A DNA stretch of 34,183 bases from Eggerthellaceae bacterium (GCA_017434045.1 JAFRGA010000045.1:1-34183), one strand, 5' to 3'. Counted from the first letter of the stretch, positions 24,629 through 33,910 are shown. Translations and numbers: made by a program. Notes: generated by a model from the sequence alone, not told the origin.

Positions 24629-26710
24629 GTGAGCTCACGTGCAGTGAAAAAGCGACTAGGTGTCAAGAGGGATCGCACGCTTGCAGTTGTGCTGTCCATC
24701 GCCACCGTCTTCCTGTCCATCTGCGCAAGCACAGTTCTGGCCGTCGTATTGGTGCTCGGCTCGTGGCTTTCCGATTTGCCGGACTACAAGACCCCGGATG
24801 CGTTTATCACCGCACAGCCAACGTACGTTTATGCGAGCGACCGAACCACAGTGCTTGCGCGATTCCAGGCAGAATACCGTGAGCCGGTCGCGATGAAAGG
24901 CGTCAGCAAGGACCTCGTGAATGCAACGCTTGCCATCGAGGATGCCCGTTTCTACCATCATTCCGGAATTGATTACTACGGCGTGATGAGAGCGCTTGTG
25001 AACAACCTGTTCGGAGGTTCGCTCGAGGGGGGCTCCACCATCACCCAGCAGCTGGTGCGAAATACCGTCCTTTCCGCTGAGAGGGAAGACATCTCGGTGA
25101 GACGCAAAGTCAGGGAGGCTTATATCGCCCTTCAACTCGAGGAAATGTACAGCAAAGATGAAATCCTTCTCATGTACCTGAACACCGTGAACTACGGAGC
25201 AGGCGCGTACGGCGTAGAGGCAGCAGCACAGAGATACTTTTCGAAATCGGCAGACAAGTTGACCCTCGCCGAATCGGCCCTGTTGGCAGGCATACCCCAA
25301 TCGCCGACGTACAACGATCCGCTGCTCTATCCAATTCAAGCTCGCGAACGGCGAAACCTTGTGCTCAAGCGCATGTACGACGAGCATATGATCACTGCGG
25401 AGGAATGCGATGAAGCAGCGAACAGCCCCATCGATTTGGACGAGAAGAAGATTTCCGATGACGGCATTATCGCTTACCCGTATTTCACGAGCTACGTAAG
25501 GTATCTGCTTTACAACAATTACGATTTGACGGAAACGGATATCCTCAAAGGAGGCTTGCGGGTCTATACGACGCTCGATGTCAAAAAGCAGGAGGCTGCC
25601 GAGCAGGCTTGTGCCGAGAAGCGCGGCAGCATGTACAACGATGATCTGCAAGTGGCCATGGCCGCCGTCAATCCAACGACGGGTAACATCGAGGCGATAG
25701 TGGGGGGCTCGAATTATCGGGAAAGCGAAGTGAACTTGGCAACTGGCCAAGGTGGCGGTGGTAGGCCTTGCGGTTCAGTGTTCAAGATGTTCACGCTGGT
25801 TACAGCTGTGAAAGATGGGATTGATCCCAACATGACGTATCTTGACTGCTCGTCGCCTGCCACGGTTGACGGTTATACGCTCGAGAATTACGACAATATG
25901 AGCATGGGCACCCAGAGCATAGCAGCCGCCTTCGCAGCCTCGTCGAATACCGGATTCGTTCGTCTCATATCCTCGATTGGCGTAAACGACGTGGCTCAGA
26001 CAGCCTATGATTTGGGAGTGACGACCGATCTCGATCCAGAATCGGCGGGCGCCAGCCTGACCCTCGGAGTGCAGAACGTAACGCCGCTCGAACTTGCCAA
26101 TTCGGCAGCGACCATCGCGAATGGCGGCGTCCATCATGACCTCTGCGCCATCACGACGATCGAGGACAGGAACGGCGAGATTCTCGTGGATAATTCCGAC
26201 CCCGAAACCCGCGCTTCACGCGTGCTCAGCGAAGAGGAAGCCCACGCCGTCCAGGAAGTGATGAAAGGCGTCGTCAGGTATGGTACTGGCACCGATGCGA
26301 ACATGTACAATGGGCAGCCTGTGGCTGGCAAAACGGGAACTTCAGAAGATTACAAGGACATCAGTTTCGTGGGAATGACTCCATTTGCGGCAGCTGCCAT
26401 CTGGATCGGGGACCCTTCGAACATCTCGTCGGTGCCCGCGTCCTCATGCGGTGACGTGTTTGCTCGTTATGCTTCGAGCGTCATGGATGCAGAATCTCTG
26501 CCAGTTCAGGAATTTGACCTTGTAGAGAACGACCCGCCCTATCGCTTTTACGAGGATCTGGAGCGCAACGTATACAGCAATTCGACATATCAGGCCATGC
26601 TCGAAGAGGAGCGTCAACGCGCTAAAGCAGAGGCTGAGCGGAAGCGCAAAGCAGAGAAGAAAAAGAAGCAGGAAAAAGCTACACAGAAGTCTAATTCGAA
26701 CAAGAACTGA
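24629..26710 (+). CDS. Class A penicillin-binding protein (transglycosylase/transpeptidase), first copy
   Basis: A bifunctional peptidoglycan synthase: it polymerises lipid II and cross-links peptides on the outer face of the membrane. The 693 residues contain a short basic cytoplasmic tail and one transmembrane helix (about 17-45). The GT51 domain has the catalytic Glu104 (AIEDARFYHHSGID) and GGSTITQQLVRN. The transpeptidase domain has the nucleophile motif SVFK (383-386), SSN (438-440) and KTGT (568-571). The Lys/Glu-rich C-terminal tail (KRKAEKKKKQEKATQKSNSN) is unstructured. The GTG start is preceded by AGGGAG at 9 bases. It is a paralogue of the PBP at 27430-29637 on the other strand. 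Transcription probably continues from argH or starts in the short gap. Confidence 0.93.
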   Translation: MSSRAVKKRLGVKRDRTLAVVLSIATVFLSICASTVLAVVLVLGSWLSDLPDYKTPDAFITAQPTYVYASDRTTVLARFQAEYREPVAMKGVSKDLVNATLAIEDARFYHHSGIDYYGVMRALVNNLFGGSLEGGSTITQQLVRNTVLSAEREDISVRRKVREAYIALQLEEMYSKDEILLMYLNTVNYGAGAYGVEAAAQRYFSKSADKLTLAESALLAGIPQSPTYNDPLLYPIQARERRNLVLKRMYDEHMITAEECDEAANSPIDLDEKKISDDGIIAYPYFTSYVRYLLYNNYDLTETDILKGGLRVYTTLDVKKQEAAEQACAEKRGSMYNDDLQVAMAAVNPTTGNIEAIVGGSNYRESEVNLATGQGGGGRPCGSVFKMFTLVTAVKDGIDPNMTYLDCSSPATVDGYTLENYDNMSMGTQSIAAAFAASSNTGFVRLISSIGVNDVAQTAYDLGVTTDLDPESAGASLTLGVQNVTPLELANSAATIANGGVHHDLCAITTIEDRNGEILVDNSDPETRASRVLSEEEAHAVQEVMKGVVRYGTGTDANMYNGQPVAGKTGTSEDYKDISFVGMTPFAAAAIWIGDPSNISSVPASSCGDVFARYASSVMDAESLPVQEFDLVENDPPYRFYEDLERNVYSNSTYQAMLEEERQRAKAEAERKRKAEKKKKQEKATQKSNSNKN

Positions 26711-26824
26711 TAAAAGGCTCCTGCTGATCCGCAATCGAAAATATGCGATTCGGTTGAATCGGGCATCGTCAGCCAGAAGAGATGGTAAGGTCGTACTGCA
26801 AACGGCAAACGAAGGAGAAACCAC

Positions 26825-27322
26825 ATGAAGCCGATCTTCAAGGCAAAATGCTGCATATTGGTCGTCGTACTTTCCTGCTGCATCGCCCTTACGGCCTGCG
26901 CGGGCGGAGCTTCCTCCAACCTCACAGAAGAGCAGATAGCGAATAGGAACTACATGTCACAGGTGAACGAGATCATGACTGGGCTGGATGATGGGCTCGA
27001 CTCGTTCGTCGACGCAGTCTCGCGCGGCGACATCGTGAACATGAAGACGCAGGCAGATGCTGCATTCAAGTCCCTTGACAAGCTATCGGGCCTCGAAGCC
27101 CCCGAGGCCCTTGCCGATGTACAGGCGAGCTATGTCGAGGGGTGTGGGAAGCTGAAGGACGCCCTTAACGAGTATATAGCCCTCTACTCCGATGCTGCGA
27201 AGTCATCAGGTTCCTTCGATTGGAATAGCTACGACAAGAAGATTGCCGATATTCAGGCACTATACGACAGCGGAGTCGAGGCATTGGAAAATGGCGATAA
27301 AGCTGCGGCGGAAAAAGCGTAG
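26825..27322 (+). CDS. Small secreted lipoprotein of unknown function
   Basis: The 165-residue product has a lipoprotein signal peptide: charged start (MKPIFKAK), hydrophobic core, and lipobox LTAC with the lipidated Cys at residue 25. The mature part is helical and rich in Asp, Ala and Lys. It has an alternating pattern (GLDDGLDSFVDAVSRGDIVN, LSGLEAPEALADVQASYVEG) that suggests a three- or four-helix bundle. No enzyme motif is seen. AAGGAG sits 7 bases ahead of the ATG. It lies between two class A PBPs, so a link to cell-wall synthesis is possible but only positional. Confidence 0.8.
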   Translation: MKPIFKAKCCILVVVLSCCIALTACAGGASSNLTEEQIANRNYMSQVNEIMTGLDDGLDSFVDAVSRGDIVNMKTQADAAFKSLDKLSGLEAPEALADVQASYVEGCGKLKDALNEYIALYSDAAKSSGSFDWNSYDKKIADIQALYDSGVEALENGDKAAAEKA

Positions 27323-27349
27323 TCTGCATCCGCCAGTCAGTTACGCATA

Positions 27350-27380
27350 CGCGGGCCCCCGTCCTTGACGGGGGCCCGCG
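27350..27380. terminator. Strong bidirectional hairpin
   Basis: A 14-bp perfect stem (CGCGGGCCCCCGTC with GACGGGGGCCCGCG) and a CTT loop sit between the lipoprotein gene and the convergent second PBP gene. T-runs are weak on both sides, but stem strength and position support termination. Confidence 0.75.
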
Positions 27381-27429
27381 TGGTGTTTGAGGGCGTTTAC
27401 GTTACCGCGCTTTCTGTCTGCAGGAACTA

Positions 27430-29637
27430 TTAAACAGTTTCGTCCTCAGTATCTTCGGTAGAATCTTCGTCGTTGTCTGAGCCGTTTTCCGGACCGAGTG
27501 ATACGACCATTTCAATCGTCTTGCTTCCGCTGTCGAGGTCTTGGGAAAGTACCGCGCCTTCAGGATATTCGTCGGAATGCTCATAGGTCACATGGACGTC
27601 ATAGTCCGAGTACAGTTCCTCAGCATCTTTCTCATTGAGATCCCCGGCTTCGAATGAGTCGATGAGCTCCTTGACCTTCTTGTCGTCCGCGTCGTCCTCG
27701 TCCTCATCCTCATCGTCTAGCGTTGAATAACCCATGGGCAGGAGATTCGAGGTATATACGGGATCGTCCACGTAAGGGAAGGATACTATGTCAGTGCCTT
27801 CGAGGGCGCTTGACATGAAGTTTTTCCAGAGGTCGTTGGCGGTAAGGCTTTCGCTTGTTGAGGAATAGTCGCGGTTGCCAATCCAGGCCGCGCACGTCAG
27901 AGTTGGCGTATAGCCCACGAGCCAATGGTCACGGTACTCAACGCCCGTGCCGGTCTTGCCAGCGACGGGTTGTCCGTTCGAGGGGCCATATCCGTATGCG
28001 GTTGCACTGTAATCCTCGAACACGCCGCGCAAGACTTCCGTGACAGCGCCAGCAACCTCCGGTTCGAGGACGCGTTCGCTCGTATCGGCATTTTCGAACA
28101 ACACATCTCCGTTTTTGTCGACGATTTTCGTGATGACGACGGGTTCGTTGTGAATACCCCCTGCGGCGAACGTGCTATATGCTTCGGCCATTTCAAGGGG
28201 TGTGACGTTCTCGGTTCCGAGGGTGATAATCGGATAAGGGGGAAGCTCAGAATCGATACCGACCCTATGCGCCATTTCGATGAGGGAAGACACTCCGATT
28301 TTCTCAGTCAACCGATAGTAACCAGTATTCGAGGAGATGGCGGTTGCATCGGCGATGGTCAGCCTTCCGTAGCTCTCTTTTCCGAAGTTGTTGATTTCGG
28401 TTCCGTTGGCGAGCTTGATTGGACTCGAGCAGTCTATTGCAGCCTCAGGGCTGATGCCCTGTTCGATGGCGGCTGCAAGCGTGAATGCCTTGAATGTCGA
28501 ACCGCTCGGGCGACCGCCTTGCGTGGCGATGTTCCATTGGTCTTTGTAGAAGTCGTTACCACCGACGATGGCGAATACGTGTCCGTTGGTCGGATCCATC
28601 GCGACAAGTGCTGCATCAAGGTCGCTTGACATGTTCTTGTATTGCTCTTTGCATGCTGCTTCGGCTTTGTCCTGCATGTTTGTATCGAGGGTCGTGTAGA
28701 TTGTCAGGCCGCCGCGGAATAAATCAGCGTAAGAGCACCCGTAAATGTTGTCTGCTTTCATAAGCTCATCTCGGACGAAGCTCGTGAAGTAGGGGTAGGC
28801 GTAAATGCCCTGAGACGGCTCTGCGGCGGCTGGGTCGAGTCCAAGCGGTTCGTTCTTGGCCGCATTGCATTCTTCTTGGGTGATGTCCCCAGCCGTCAGC
28901 ATGCGCTCTAGCACTAGGTTGCGACGCTGCATGCACTGCTCAGGGTTTTCCTTCGGGTTGAAGGCGGTTGGTGACTGGGGAATGCCTGCGAGCGTTGCCG
29001 CCTGAGCGAGATTGAGCTTGGAAGCAGAAACTTGGAAGTAGTTTTTGGCGGCGGCCTCGATACCATAGCAGCCATCACCGTAGTTGATGGTGTTCAGGTA
29101 CATGTTGAGGATTTCCTCTTTGGAATACTCTTTCTCCAGCGCCAATGCAAGCTCTGCTTCGCGGGCCTTACGTTCCAAGGTGATGTCGGTGGCCTCTTCG
29201 GAGAGCGCCGTGTTTCGCACGAGCTGCTGGGTGATGGTGGAGGCGCCCTCAAGCTGCCCGCCCGTCAGGTTGTTGAACAAGGCGCGCATGATGCCCTGGG
29301 GGTCGACGCCGTTGTGCTCGTAGAAGCGGACGTCCTCGGTGTCTACCGTCGCCTTCTTCACGTAATCGCTGATCTGATCGAAGGTGACGGGGTCGCGTTT
29401 CTCCAGTTGAAATTTGGCGAGGAGGGTTTTCCCGTCGCTTGCATACATGTACGAGTCTTCAGCGTAGTTGAAGTTATCGCTGTTAACGGTCGGCAAGTCC
29501 TCGATCCAGCTGTTGTAGGCGGCGAAGACGCTCGACACCCCTCTGATGCTCAGGAAACATGCGGCCAGAACGACTAGAGCGATGCCCCAGGCAACTGCGT
29601 GGCTTTTTGATTCTCGAAATTTACGTCGTGCTTTCAT
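27430..29637 (-). CDS. Class A penicillin-binding protein with C-terminal PASTA-like domain, second copy
   Basis: Bifunctional peptidoglycan synthase, paralogous to the PBP at 24629. From ATG 29637 it has 735 residues: basic tail (MKARRKFRESKSH), one transmembrane helix (about 14-40), GT51 with catalytic Glu101 (TEDVRFYEHNGVD) and GASTITQQLVRN. The transpeptidase has STFK (380-383), SSNTG and KTGTG. A very acidic linker (DDEDEDEDDADD) leads to a PASTA-like unit (about residues 665-715, ending in DSGSKTIEMVVSLG), then a second acidic tail. The first copy has no PASTA unit. Start: GAAGG lies 8 bases before 29637. The ATG at 29682 lies inside the -10 box TATAAT, so it cannot be on the mRNA. The gene is convergent with the lipoprotein gene. 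Confidence 0.93.
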   Translation of the reverse strand: MKARRKFRESKSHAVAWGIALVVLAACFLSIRGVSSVFAAYNSWIEDLPTVNSDNFNYAEDSYMYASDGKTLLAKFQLEKRDPVTFDQISDYVKKATVDTEDVRFYEHNGVDPQGIMRALFNNLTGGQLEGASTITQQLVRNTALSEEATDITLERKAREAELALALEKEYSKEEILNMYLNTINYGDGCYGIEAAAKNYFQVSASKLNLAQAATLAGIPQSPTAFNPKENPEQCMQRRNLVLERMLTAGDITQEECNAAKNEPLGLDPAAAEPSQGIYAYPYFTSFVRDELMKADNIYGCSYADLFRGGLTIYTTLDTNMQDKAEAACKEQYKNMSSDLDAALVAMDPTNGHVFAIVGGNDFYKDQWNIATQGGRPSGSTFKAFTLAAAIEQGISPEAAIDCSSPIKLANGTEINNFGKESYGRLTIADATAISSNTGYYRLTEKIGVSSLIEMAHRVGIDSELPPYPIITLGTENVTPLEMAEAYSTFAAGGIHNEPVVITKIVDKNGDVLFENADTSERVLEPEVAGAVTEVLRGVFEDYSATAYGYGPSNGQPVAGKTGTGVEYRDHWLVGYTPTLTCAAWIGNRDYSSTSESLTANDLWKNFMSSALEGTDIVSFPYVDDPVYTSNLLPMGYSTLDDEDEDEDDADDKKVKELIDSFEAGDLNEKDAEELYSDYDVHVTYEHSDEYPEGAVLSQDLDSGSKTIEMVVSLGPENGSDNDEDSTEDTEDETV

Positions 29638-29680
29638 GGTGGTTGCCTTCGCATGGTCCGATTCTGCTACAAGTTTATAC

Positions 29681-29686
29681 ATTATA
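29681..29686 (-). promoter_or_regulatory. -10 box of the second PBP gene
   Basis: A perfect TATAAT on the minus strand, 44 bases before the ATG at 29637. A TTCACA-like -35 is present but 20 bases away. The position rules out the upstream in-frame ATG. Confidence 0.55.
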
Positions 29687-29737
29687 CTTCATGCGGAAAT
29701 GCGGAATGTGAAGGCGCTGGGGAGTGCTGGTAACGGG

Positions 29738-30087
29738 AGTTTGTAGTTTTCGCGGTTGGCCTCAGCGGAGGGCCCCCTGCACAAACCGCCTCGCTTATTC
29801 CCTCCCCCCAACCGCGCAAGGACAAAGCGGCGAGTGGAGGCGATAAACTGACAGTGCGCCTCAGGGTTCCCGACTGCGCTACGCGCATTCGGGAAATAGC
29901 CCTGGAAGTATGCACTGGGGCAAGCTGAAGCTTGCCCGTCCTCGCTGAAAACGAGCCGTCGGCTCGTTTTCCGGGCGCTCGGACCCTGCGAGTGTTGCCG
30001 CTTTCTTGCAAACGCGGTTGTCCGGAGGCGCTCGGAAGGCTTGTGCAGGGAGCCCTCCGCTGAGGCCAACCGCGAAAACTACAAACT
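29738..30087. mobile_element. MITE-like element with about 47-bp terminal inverted repeats
   Basis: The ends 29738-29784 and 30041-30087 are reverse complements over 47 bases with a single mismatch (outer word AGTTTGTAGTTTTCGCGG). Inside, the pairing goes on imperfectly: AACCGCGC...AAAGCGGC is matched by GCCGCTTT...CGCGGTT. The core carries the hairpin module shared with 6310-6395 and a further perfect hairpin, AAAACGAGCC/GGCTCGTTTT. The total of 350 bases has no transposase. No convincing target-site duplication is seen at the borders, so it may be an RNA-type repeat and not a transposon. The right end lies one base before an ATG and 19 bases before the likely start of the U32 gene. Confidence 0.75.
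29866..29952 (+). repeat. Dispersed hairpin module, copy B
   Basis: It matches 6310-6395 over about 85 bases in the same orientation. Here the stems TTCCCGA...TTCGGGAA and GGGCAAGCT-GA-AGCTTGCCC are perfect or nearly so. Several differences between copies lie in loops, as expected if the structure is kept. This copy is embedded in the element 29738-30087; copy A is not flanked by the 47-bp repeats. Confidence 0.8.
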
Positions 30088-30106
30088 GATGGCGAGAAAG
30101 GTTGCT

Positions 30107-32548
30107 ATGACAGGCGAATCAACGCTGAAGCTCGAGTTATTGGCGCCGGCGGGGACGATGGAGTGCCTGCACGCGGCGGTAAGGGCTGGAGCCAATGCGG
30201 TATACCTCGGGCTGGACGAGTTCAACGCCCGCCGAAACGCCGGGAACTTCACTGTCGAATCGTTGGCCGTCGCATGCGAGTATGCGCACCTGCGCGATGT
30301 CAAGATCTATGTGACCATGAACGTAGAGGTGTTGCCGACCGAGCTTGACCGTGCCCTGAAGATGGCGCGGGATGCATACGGGGCGGGTGCAGATGCGCTC
30401 ATCGTCCAGGATCTCGGGCTCGCGGCAGAACTGCAGCGCACGTATCCCCAGATACCTTGGCACGCTTCGACTCAAATGAACATCCATTCCGCAGCCGGCG
30501 TCGAAGCCGCCGCACGTCTAGGCGCTAGCCGCGTGACGTTCGCGCGCGAGCTGGCAATCGAGGAGATTGCCGAGCTTACGGAAGTGGCCGCGGCTTTCGG
30601 CATGGATGTCGAGACGTTCGCCCATGGCGCCTTGTGCGTATGCTATTCCGGTCAATGCCTGATGTCGTCGATGATCGGGGGGCGGTCGGCGAACAGGGGC
30701 CTCTGCGCGCAAGCGTGCCGTTTGCCCTACGAGTTGCGCAGCACGCGCAGCGACGAGGCGCTTCCCGCCGCAGGGGAGCACTTGCTTTCTCCGCGTGACC
30801 TGTGCACGATCGATATCCTCGAAGAGCTGGCGCAGGCAGGGGTCGCGTCCCTGAAAATCGAGGGTCGAATGAAATCAGCCGATTACGTGTTCGAGGTCGT
30901 TTCCGTGTACCGCGAGGTGTTGGACGCAGGCGGCATTGCGACGGAGGGCCAACGAGCCCGTCTTGCCGAGGCCTTCTCGCGCGGGTTCACCACGGCCTAC
31001 CTCACGAGCCAGCGGGGCAATGACATCATGAGCTACGGTCGCCCGAACAATCGAGGCGTTTTCGTCGGCCGCGTTGCGCGCACAGAAGAGGGGCTCGCCT
31101 ATGTGACGGCCGAAGTGCCGCTGAATGCGGGCGATATCGTGGAGTTCTGGACGAACAAGGGCCATTTCGCGGCCACGGTGCCCGAGCTTGGCAAGGCGGA
31201 CCAGGGTGCCGTGCGCATACCCGTCGACCAGCGCGTGAGCAAGGGCGATCGCGTGTTTCGCGTGCGCAACGCCATGACCGCGTTCGAAGACGACGAATTC
31301 GCTCCACGCGTCAGCGTTGACGGGCACGTTCGCCTGCGCTTGGGGCAGCCTGCGCAAGTGCGCTTCACGGCAACGGGCGCCCAGGGCCGCGTGTTCGAAG
31401 GCGAGGCTTCAGGCGCTTCCGTGGAACCTGCCCGGACCCGTGCAATTTCCGAGCAGGATGTCCGCGACCACGTCGATAGGCTCGGAAACACCCCCTTCGT
31501 TCTGCGAGAGCTGGACGTTGAGCTTCAAGACGGAGTTGGCCTGGGCTTTTCAGAGCTTCATCATCTTCGCGCCGAAGCGCTCGAAACGTTGAAGGCGAAC
31601 ATGCTCGCCGATTACGCGGGACATGTAGTTGGCAAGGTTTCGGCGCGTGCGAAAGCCGATGCTTCGCCATCGAAGGGCAAGCGCTCTTGCCAGGTAGTAG
31701 CCTGGGCGACGAACCCGGCTTGCGCTCGAGCCGCCAAGAAGGCGGGCGCCGAAGCCCTCTACGTTCCCGTCCTGAACTTCAGGCGGGGTCAAGCGCAGCT
31801 TGCAGGCGTACGTCAAGACGGTCCTGAACAGGCCGGTTATCCGAAGCAATGCATCATGGCGCTTCCGACGATCGACCACGATCCTCTGCCCTCGACCCGC
31901 GAGTACGAGCTGCCGTTCGACTACTGGGATTACGTGCGCGAGGGAAAGACCGTCTTCGTCGACAGCCTCGCCTCGTGCATCAGGGCGCTTTCGTGCGGAG
32001 CCCGTGTTGAAGTGGGCCCTCATGTACCTGTGATGAACAAGGCGTCCCTCGTCGAGCTCGCGGAGATGGGAGTGTCCCGCATCTGGCTGTCGCCGGAGCT
32101 GACGCTTGGCCAAATCGACGAGCTCGCATTCGTTTCCCCCGTGCCGCTCGGCCTTGTCGTTATCGGGGCGCAGGAGCTCATGATTACCGAACACTGCCTG
32201 CTCATGAGCCAAGGTCCCTGCAACGAACAGTGTGAAACGTGCCCGAGGAGGTCCGCCGCGCATCGGCTCGTCGACCGCAAGGGTTTCGAGTTTCCCGTGG
32301 TCACGGACTTGATCGGGCGAAGCCACCTGTACAACGGGGTGCAGCTCGACATCGCCCAGAACGTCGTCGACCTCGTCGACATAGGCATCGACGCCATCAT
32401 GGTTGACGCGACGTTAATGGATAAGAAAGAGACATCCGACGCCGTAGGACGGGCCAAGCGGGCCCGAGACCTCGCGCTGTCGGAGCATCGCGCAATCGGC
32501 AAGCGTCCTGGCACCACGACAGGCCATCTGTTCCGTGGCGTGTCGTGA
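30107..32548 (+). CDS. Peptidase U32 family protein, RlhA-like
   Basis: Large U32 proteins (over 650 residues with a second collagenase-like domain) include E. coli RlhA, which takes part in hydroxylation of 23S rRNA C2501. A protease role is not established for this branch. The 813-residue product begins LKLELLAPAGTMECLHAAVR, the family start. It carries the Cys-rich signature with Cys177, Cys179, Cys184, Cys200 and Cys204 (SANRGLCAQACRLPYEL), which probably binds an iron-sulfur cluster. The C-terminal part has another Cys group (EHCLLMSQGPCNEQCETCPR). ATG 30107 has GAGAAAGG 5 bases upstream. Earlier in-frame starts at 30041 and 30089 lie in or right next to the inverted repeat of the preceding element. 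tyrS follows after 48 bases. Confidence 0.88.
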   Translation: MTGESTLKLELLAPAGTMECLHAAVRAGANAVYLGLDEFNARRNAGNFTVESLAVACEYAHLRDVKIYVTMNVEVLPTELDRALKMARDAYGAGADALIVQDLGLAAELQRTYPQIPWHASTQMNIHSAAGVEAAARLGASRVTFARELAIEEIAELTEVAAAFGMDVETFAHGALCVCYSGQCLMSSMIGGRSANRGLCAQACRLPYELRSTRSDEALPAAGEHLLSPRDLCTIDILEELAQAGVASLKIEGRMKSADYVFEVVSVYREVLDAGGIATEGQRARLAEAFSRGFTTAYLTSQRGNDIMSYGRPNNRGVFVGRVARTEEGLAYVTAEVPLNAGDIVEFWTNKGHFAATVPELGKADQGAVRIPVDQRVSKGDRVFRVRNAMTAFEDDEFAPRVSVDGHVRLRLGQPAQVRFTATGAQGRVFEGEASGASVEPARTRAISEQDVRDHVDRLGNTPFVLRELDVELQDGVGLGFSELHHLRAEALETLKANMLADYAGHVVGKVSARAKADASPSKGKRSCQVVAWATNPACARAAKKAGAEALYVPVLNFRRGQAQLAGVRQDGPEQAGYPKQCIMALPTIDHDPLPSTREYELPFDYWDYVREGKTVFVDSLASCIRALSCGARVEVGPHVPVMNKASLVELAEMGVSRIWLSPELTLGQIDELAFVSPVPLGLVVIGAQELMITEHCLLMSQGPCNEQCETCPRRSAAHRLVDRKGFEFPVVTDLIGRSHLYNGVQLDIAQNVVDLVDIGIDAIMVDATLMDKKETSDAVGRAKRARDLALSEHRAIGKRPGTTTGHLFRGVS

Positions 32549-32554
32549 TACAAT
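32546..32554 (+). promoter_or_regulatory. Possible extended -10 promoter of tyrS
   Basis: TGA (also the stop codon of the U32 gene) directly precedes TACAAT, an extended -10-like element. The leader to tyrS would be about 36 bases, without a T-box. Confidence 0.4.
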
Positions 32555-32596
32555 CTCGCGTTGCATACATATATATAAAGTAAGAAAGGTTCGGCA

Positions 32597-33808
32597 ATGC
32601 TTCCTGCAGAAGAGCAACTACACATCATCGCCTCGGGCGTCGATCGGATTGTCCCGGAAAGCGCGCTTTTGGAGAAACTCAAGCGCGGCACCCCCCTCAA
32701 CATCAAGCTGGGAGTGGACCCCACTGCCCCCGACATCCACATCGGTCATGCGGTTCCCCTGCGCAAGCTGCGCCAATTCCAAGACCTGGGCCATCAGGTC
32801 ACGCTCATCATCGGCGACGGCACGGCGCTCATAGGCGACCCTTCGGGGCGAAACTCCACACGCCCCCAGCTCACCGCCGAACAGGTGAAGCACAACGCGC
32901 AAACCTACGTCGACCAGGCGTTCAAGATCCTCGATCCCGAGAAGACGACGCTCGTCTACAACTCGGAGTGGCTGCTCGAACTCAAGCTCGAGGATTTGCT
33001 GGGCATCACGGGCAAGTTCACGGTGGCCCGCATTCTGGAACGCGACGATTTCCAGAAGCGCTACACCAACAATCAGCCCATTGCCGTGCACGAGTTCCTG
33101 TATCCCATCATGCAGGCCTACGACTCGGTCGTCATCAAGGCTGACGTCGAGCTTGGCGGCTCTGACCAGCTGTTCAACCTGCTCGCCGGCCGTGAGCTTA
33201 TGGAGAAGATGGGCATGGAGCCGCAGGTTTGCCTGACGCTTCCCCTGCTCGAGGGCACCGACGGCGTCCAGAAGATGTCCAAGTCCTACGGCAACTACAT
33301 CGGCGTAACCGATGAACCTGCCGACATGTTCGGCAAGGTAATGTCGATCCCCGACGAGCTCATGGTGAAGTACTACCGTCTAGCCTCGACGGTGCCGGTG
33401 GACGAGATCGACGAGATCGAGCGTGGCCTGGCCGCCGACGAGCTGCATCCTAACAAGGTGAAGAGGGCGCTCGCACGCAACATCGTGGAAGCATATTACG
33501 ACGAGAGTCAGGCGAAAGCTGCTGAAGAGCAGTTCGACCTCGTTTTCAAGAAGCACGAGATACCCGACGACATCCCCGAATTCGCCGCCGATTTGACTCC
33601 GAACGACGAGGGGAAGGTTTATTTGGCCAAGCTGCTTGCCGATGCAGGCCTTGCGGGAAGCGCCGGGGAGGGTCGTCGCCTCATCGACGGTGGCGGCGTG
33701 AAGGTCAACGGCGAGCCAGTTGCCGCCAAGTCCTACAATGTGGAGCCCGACCTCCTGAAGGGCGCCACGCTTCAAGTGGGCAAGCGCAAGTACGTCAAGC
33801 TCGTCTGA
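32597..33808 (+). CDS. tyrS: Tyrosine--tRNA ligase
   Basis: TyrRS charges tRNA-Tyr in the cytosol. The 403-residue class I enzyme has HIGH at 48-51 (APDIHIGHAVPL), the Tyr-binding stretch GGSDQLFNLLAGRELM, KMSKS at 226-230 (GVQKMSKSYGNYIGV) and a C-terminal S4 RNA-binding domain (about 340-403, AGEGRRLIDGGGVKVNGEPV). The KMSKSYGNYIG wording and length are those of the TyrZ-like branch. AAGAAAGG lies 8 bases before the ATG. A terminator hairpin follows 70 bases after the stop. Confidence 0.97.
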   Translation: MLPAEEQLHIIASGVDRIVPESALLEKLKRGTPLNIKLGVDPTAPDIHIGHAVPLRKLRQFQDLGHQVTLIIGDGTALIGDPSGRNSTRPQLTAEQVKHNAQTYVDQAFKILDPEKTTLVYNSEWLLELKLEDLLGITGKFTVARILERDDFQKRYTNNQPIAVHEFLYPIMQAYDSVVIKADVELGGSDQLFNLLAGRELMEKMGMEPQVCLTLPLLEGTDGVQKMSKSYGNYIGVTDEPADMFGKVMSIPDELMVKYYRLASTVPVDEIDEIERGLAADELHPNKVKRALARNIVEAYYDESQAKAAEEQFDLVFKKHEIPDDIPEFAADLTPNDEGKVYLAKLLADAGLAGSAGEGRRLIDGGGVKVNGEPVAAKSYNVEPDLLKGATLQVGKRKYVKLV

Positions 33809-33877
33809 TAACGGGGCGGCCAAGAGGGTTTCGCCTTTCATCCATGGCGCTGACGTACATAGATCGCATACCGACAA

Positions 33878-33910
33878 CCGGGCGCCAGGAAAGGCGCCCG
33901 GCTGTTTATT
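33878..33910 (+). terminator. Terminator after tyrS
   Basis: The perfect 9-bp stem CCGGGCGCC/GGCGCCCGG around AGGAAA is followed by CTGTTTATT, a modest T-rich tail. Confidence 0.8.

Noticed and set aside
29638..29682. Upstream ATG (29682) for the second PBP
   Set aside because: The codon overlaps the TATAAT -10 box, so it would not be in the transcript; ATG 29637 has a ribosome site.
30041..30106. Upstream starts of the U32 gene inside or beside the inverted repeat
   Set aside because: The reading frame is carried in by the repeat end; the family-like sequence begins after 30107, which has its own ribosome site.
33809..33877. A small gene or tRNA directly behind tyrS
   Set aside because: No open frame with a ribosome site and no cloverleaf could be made from this short stretch.
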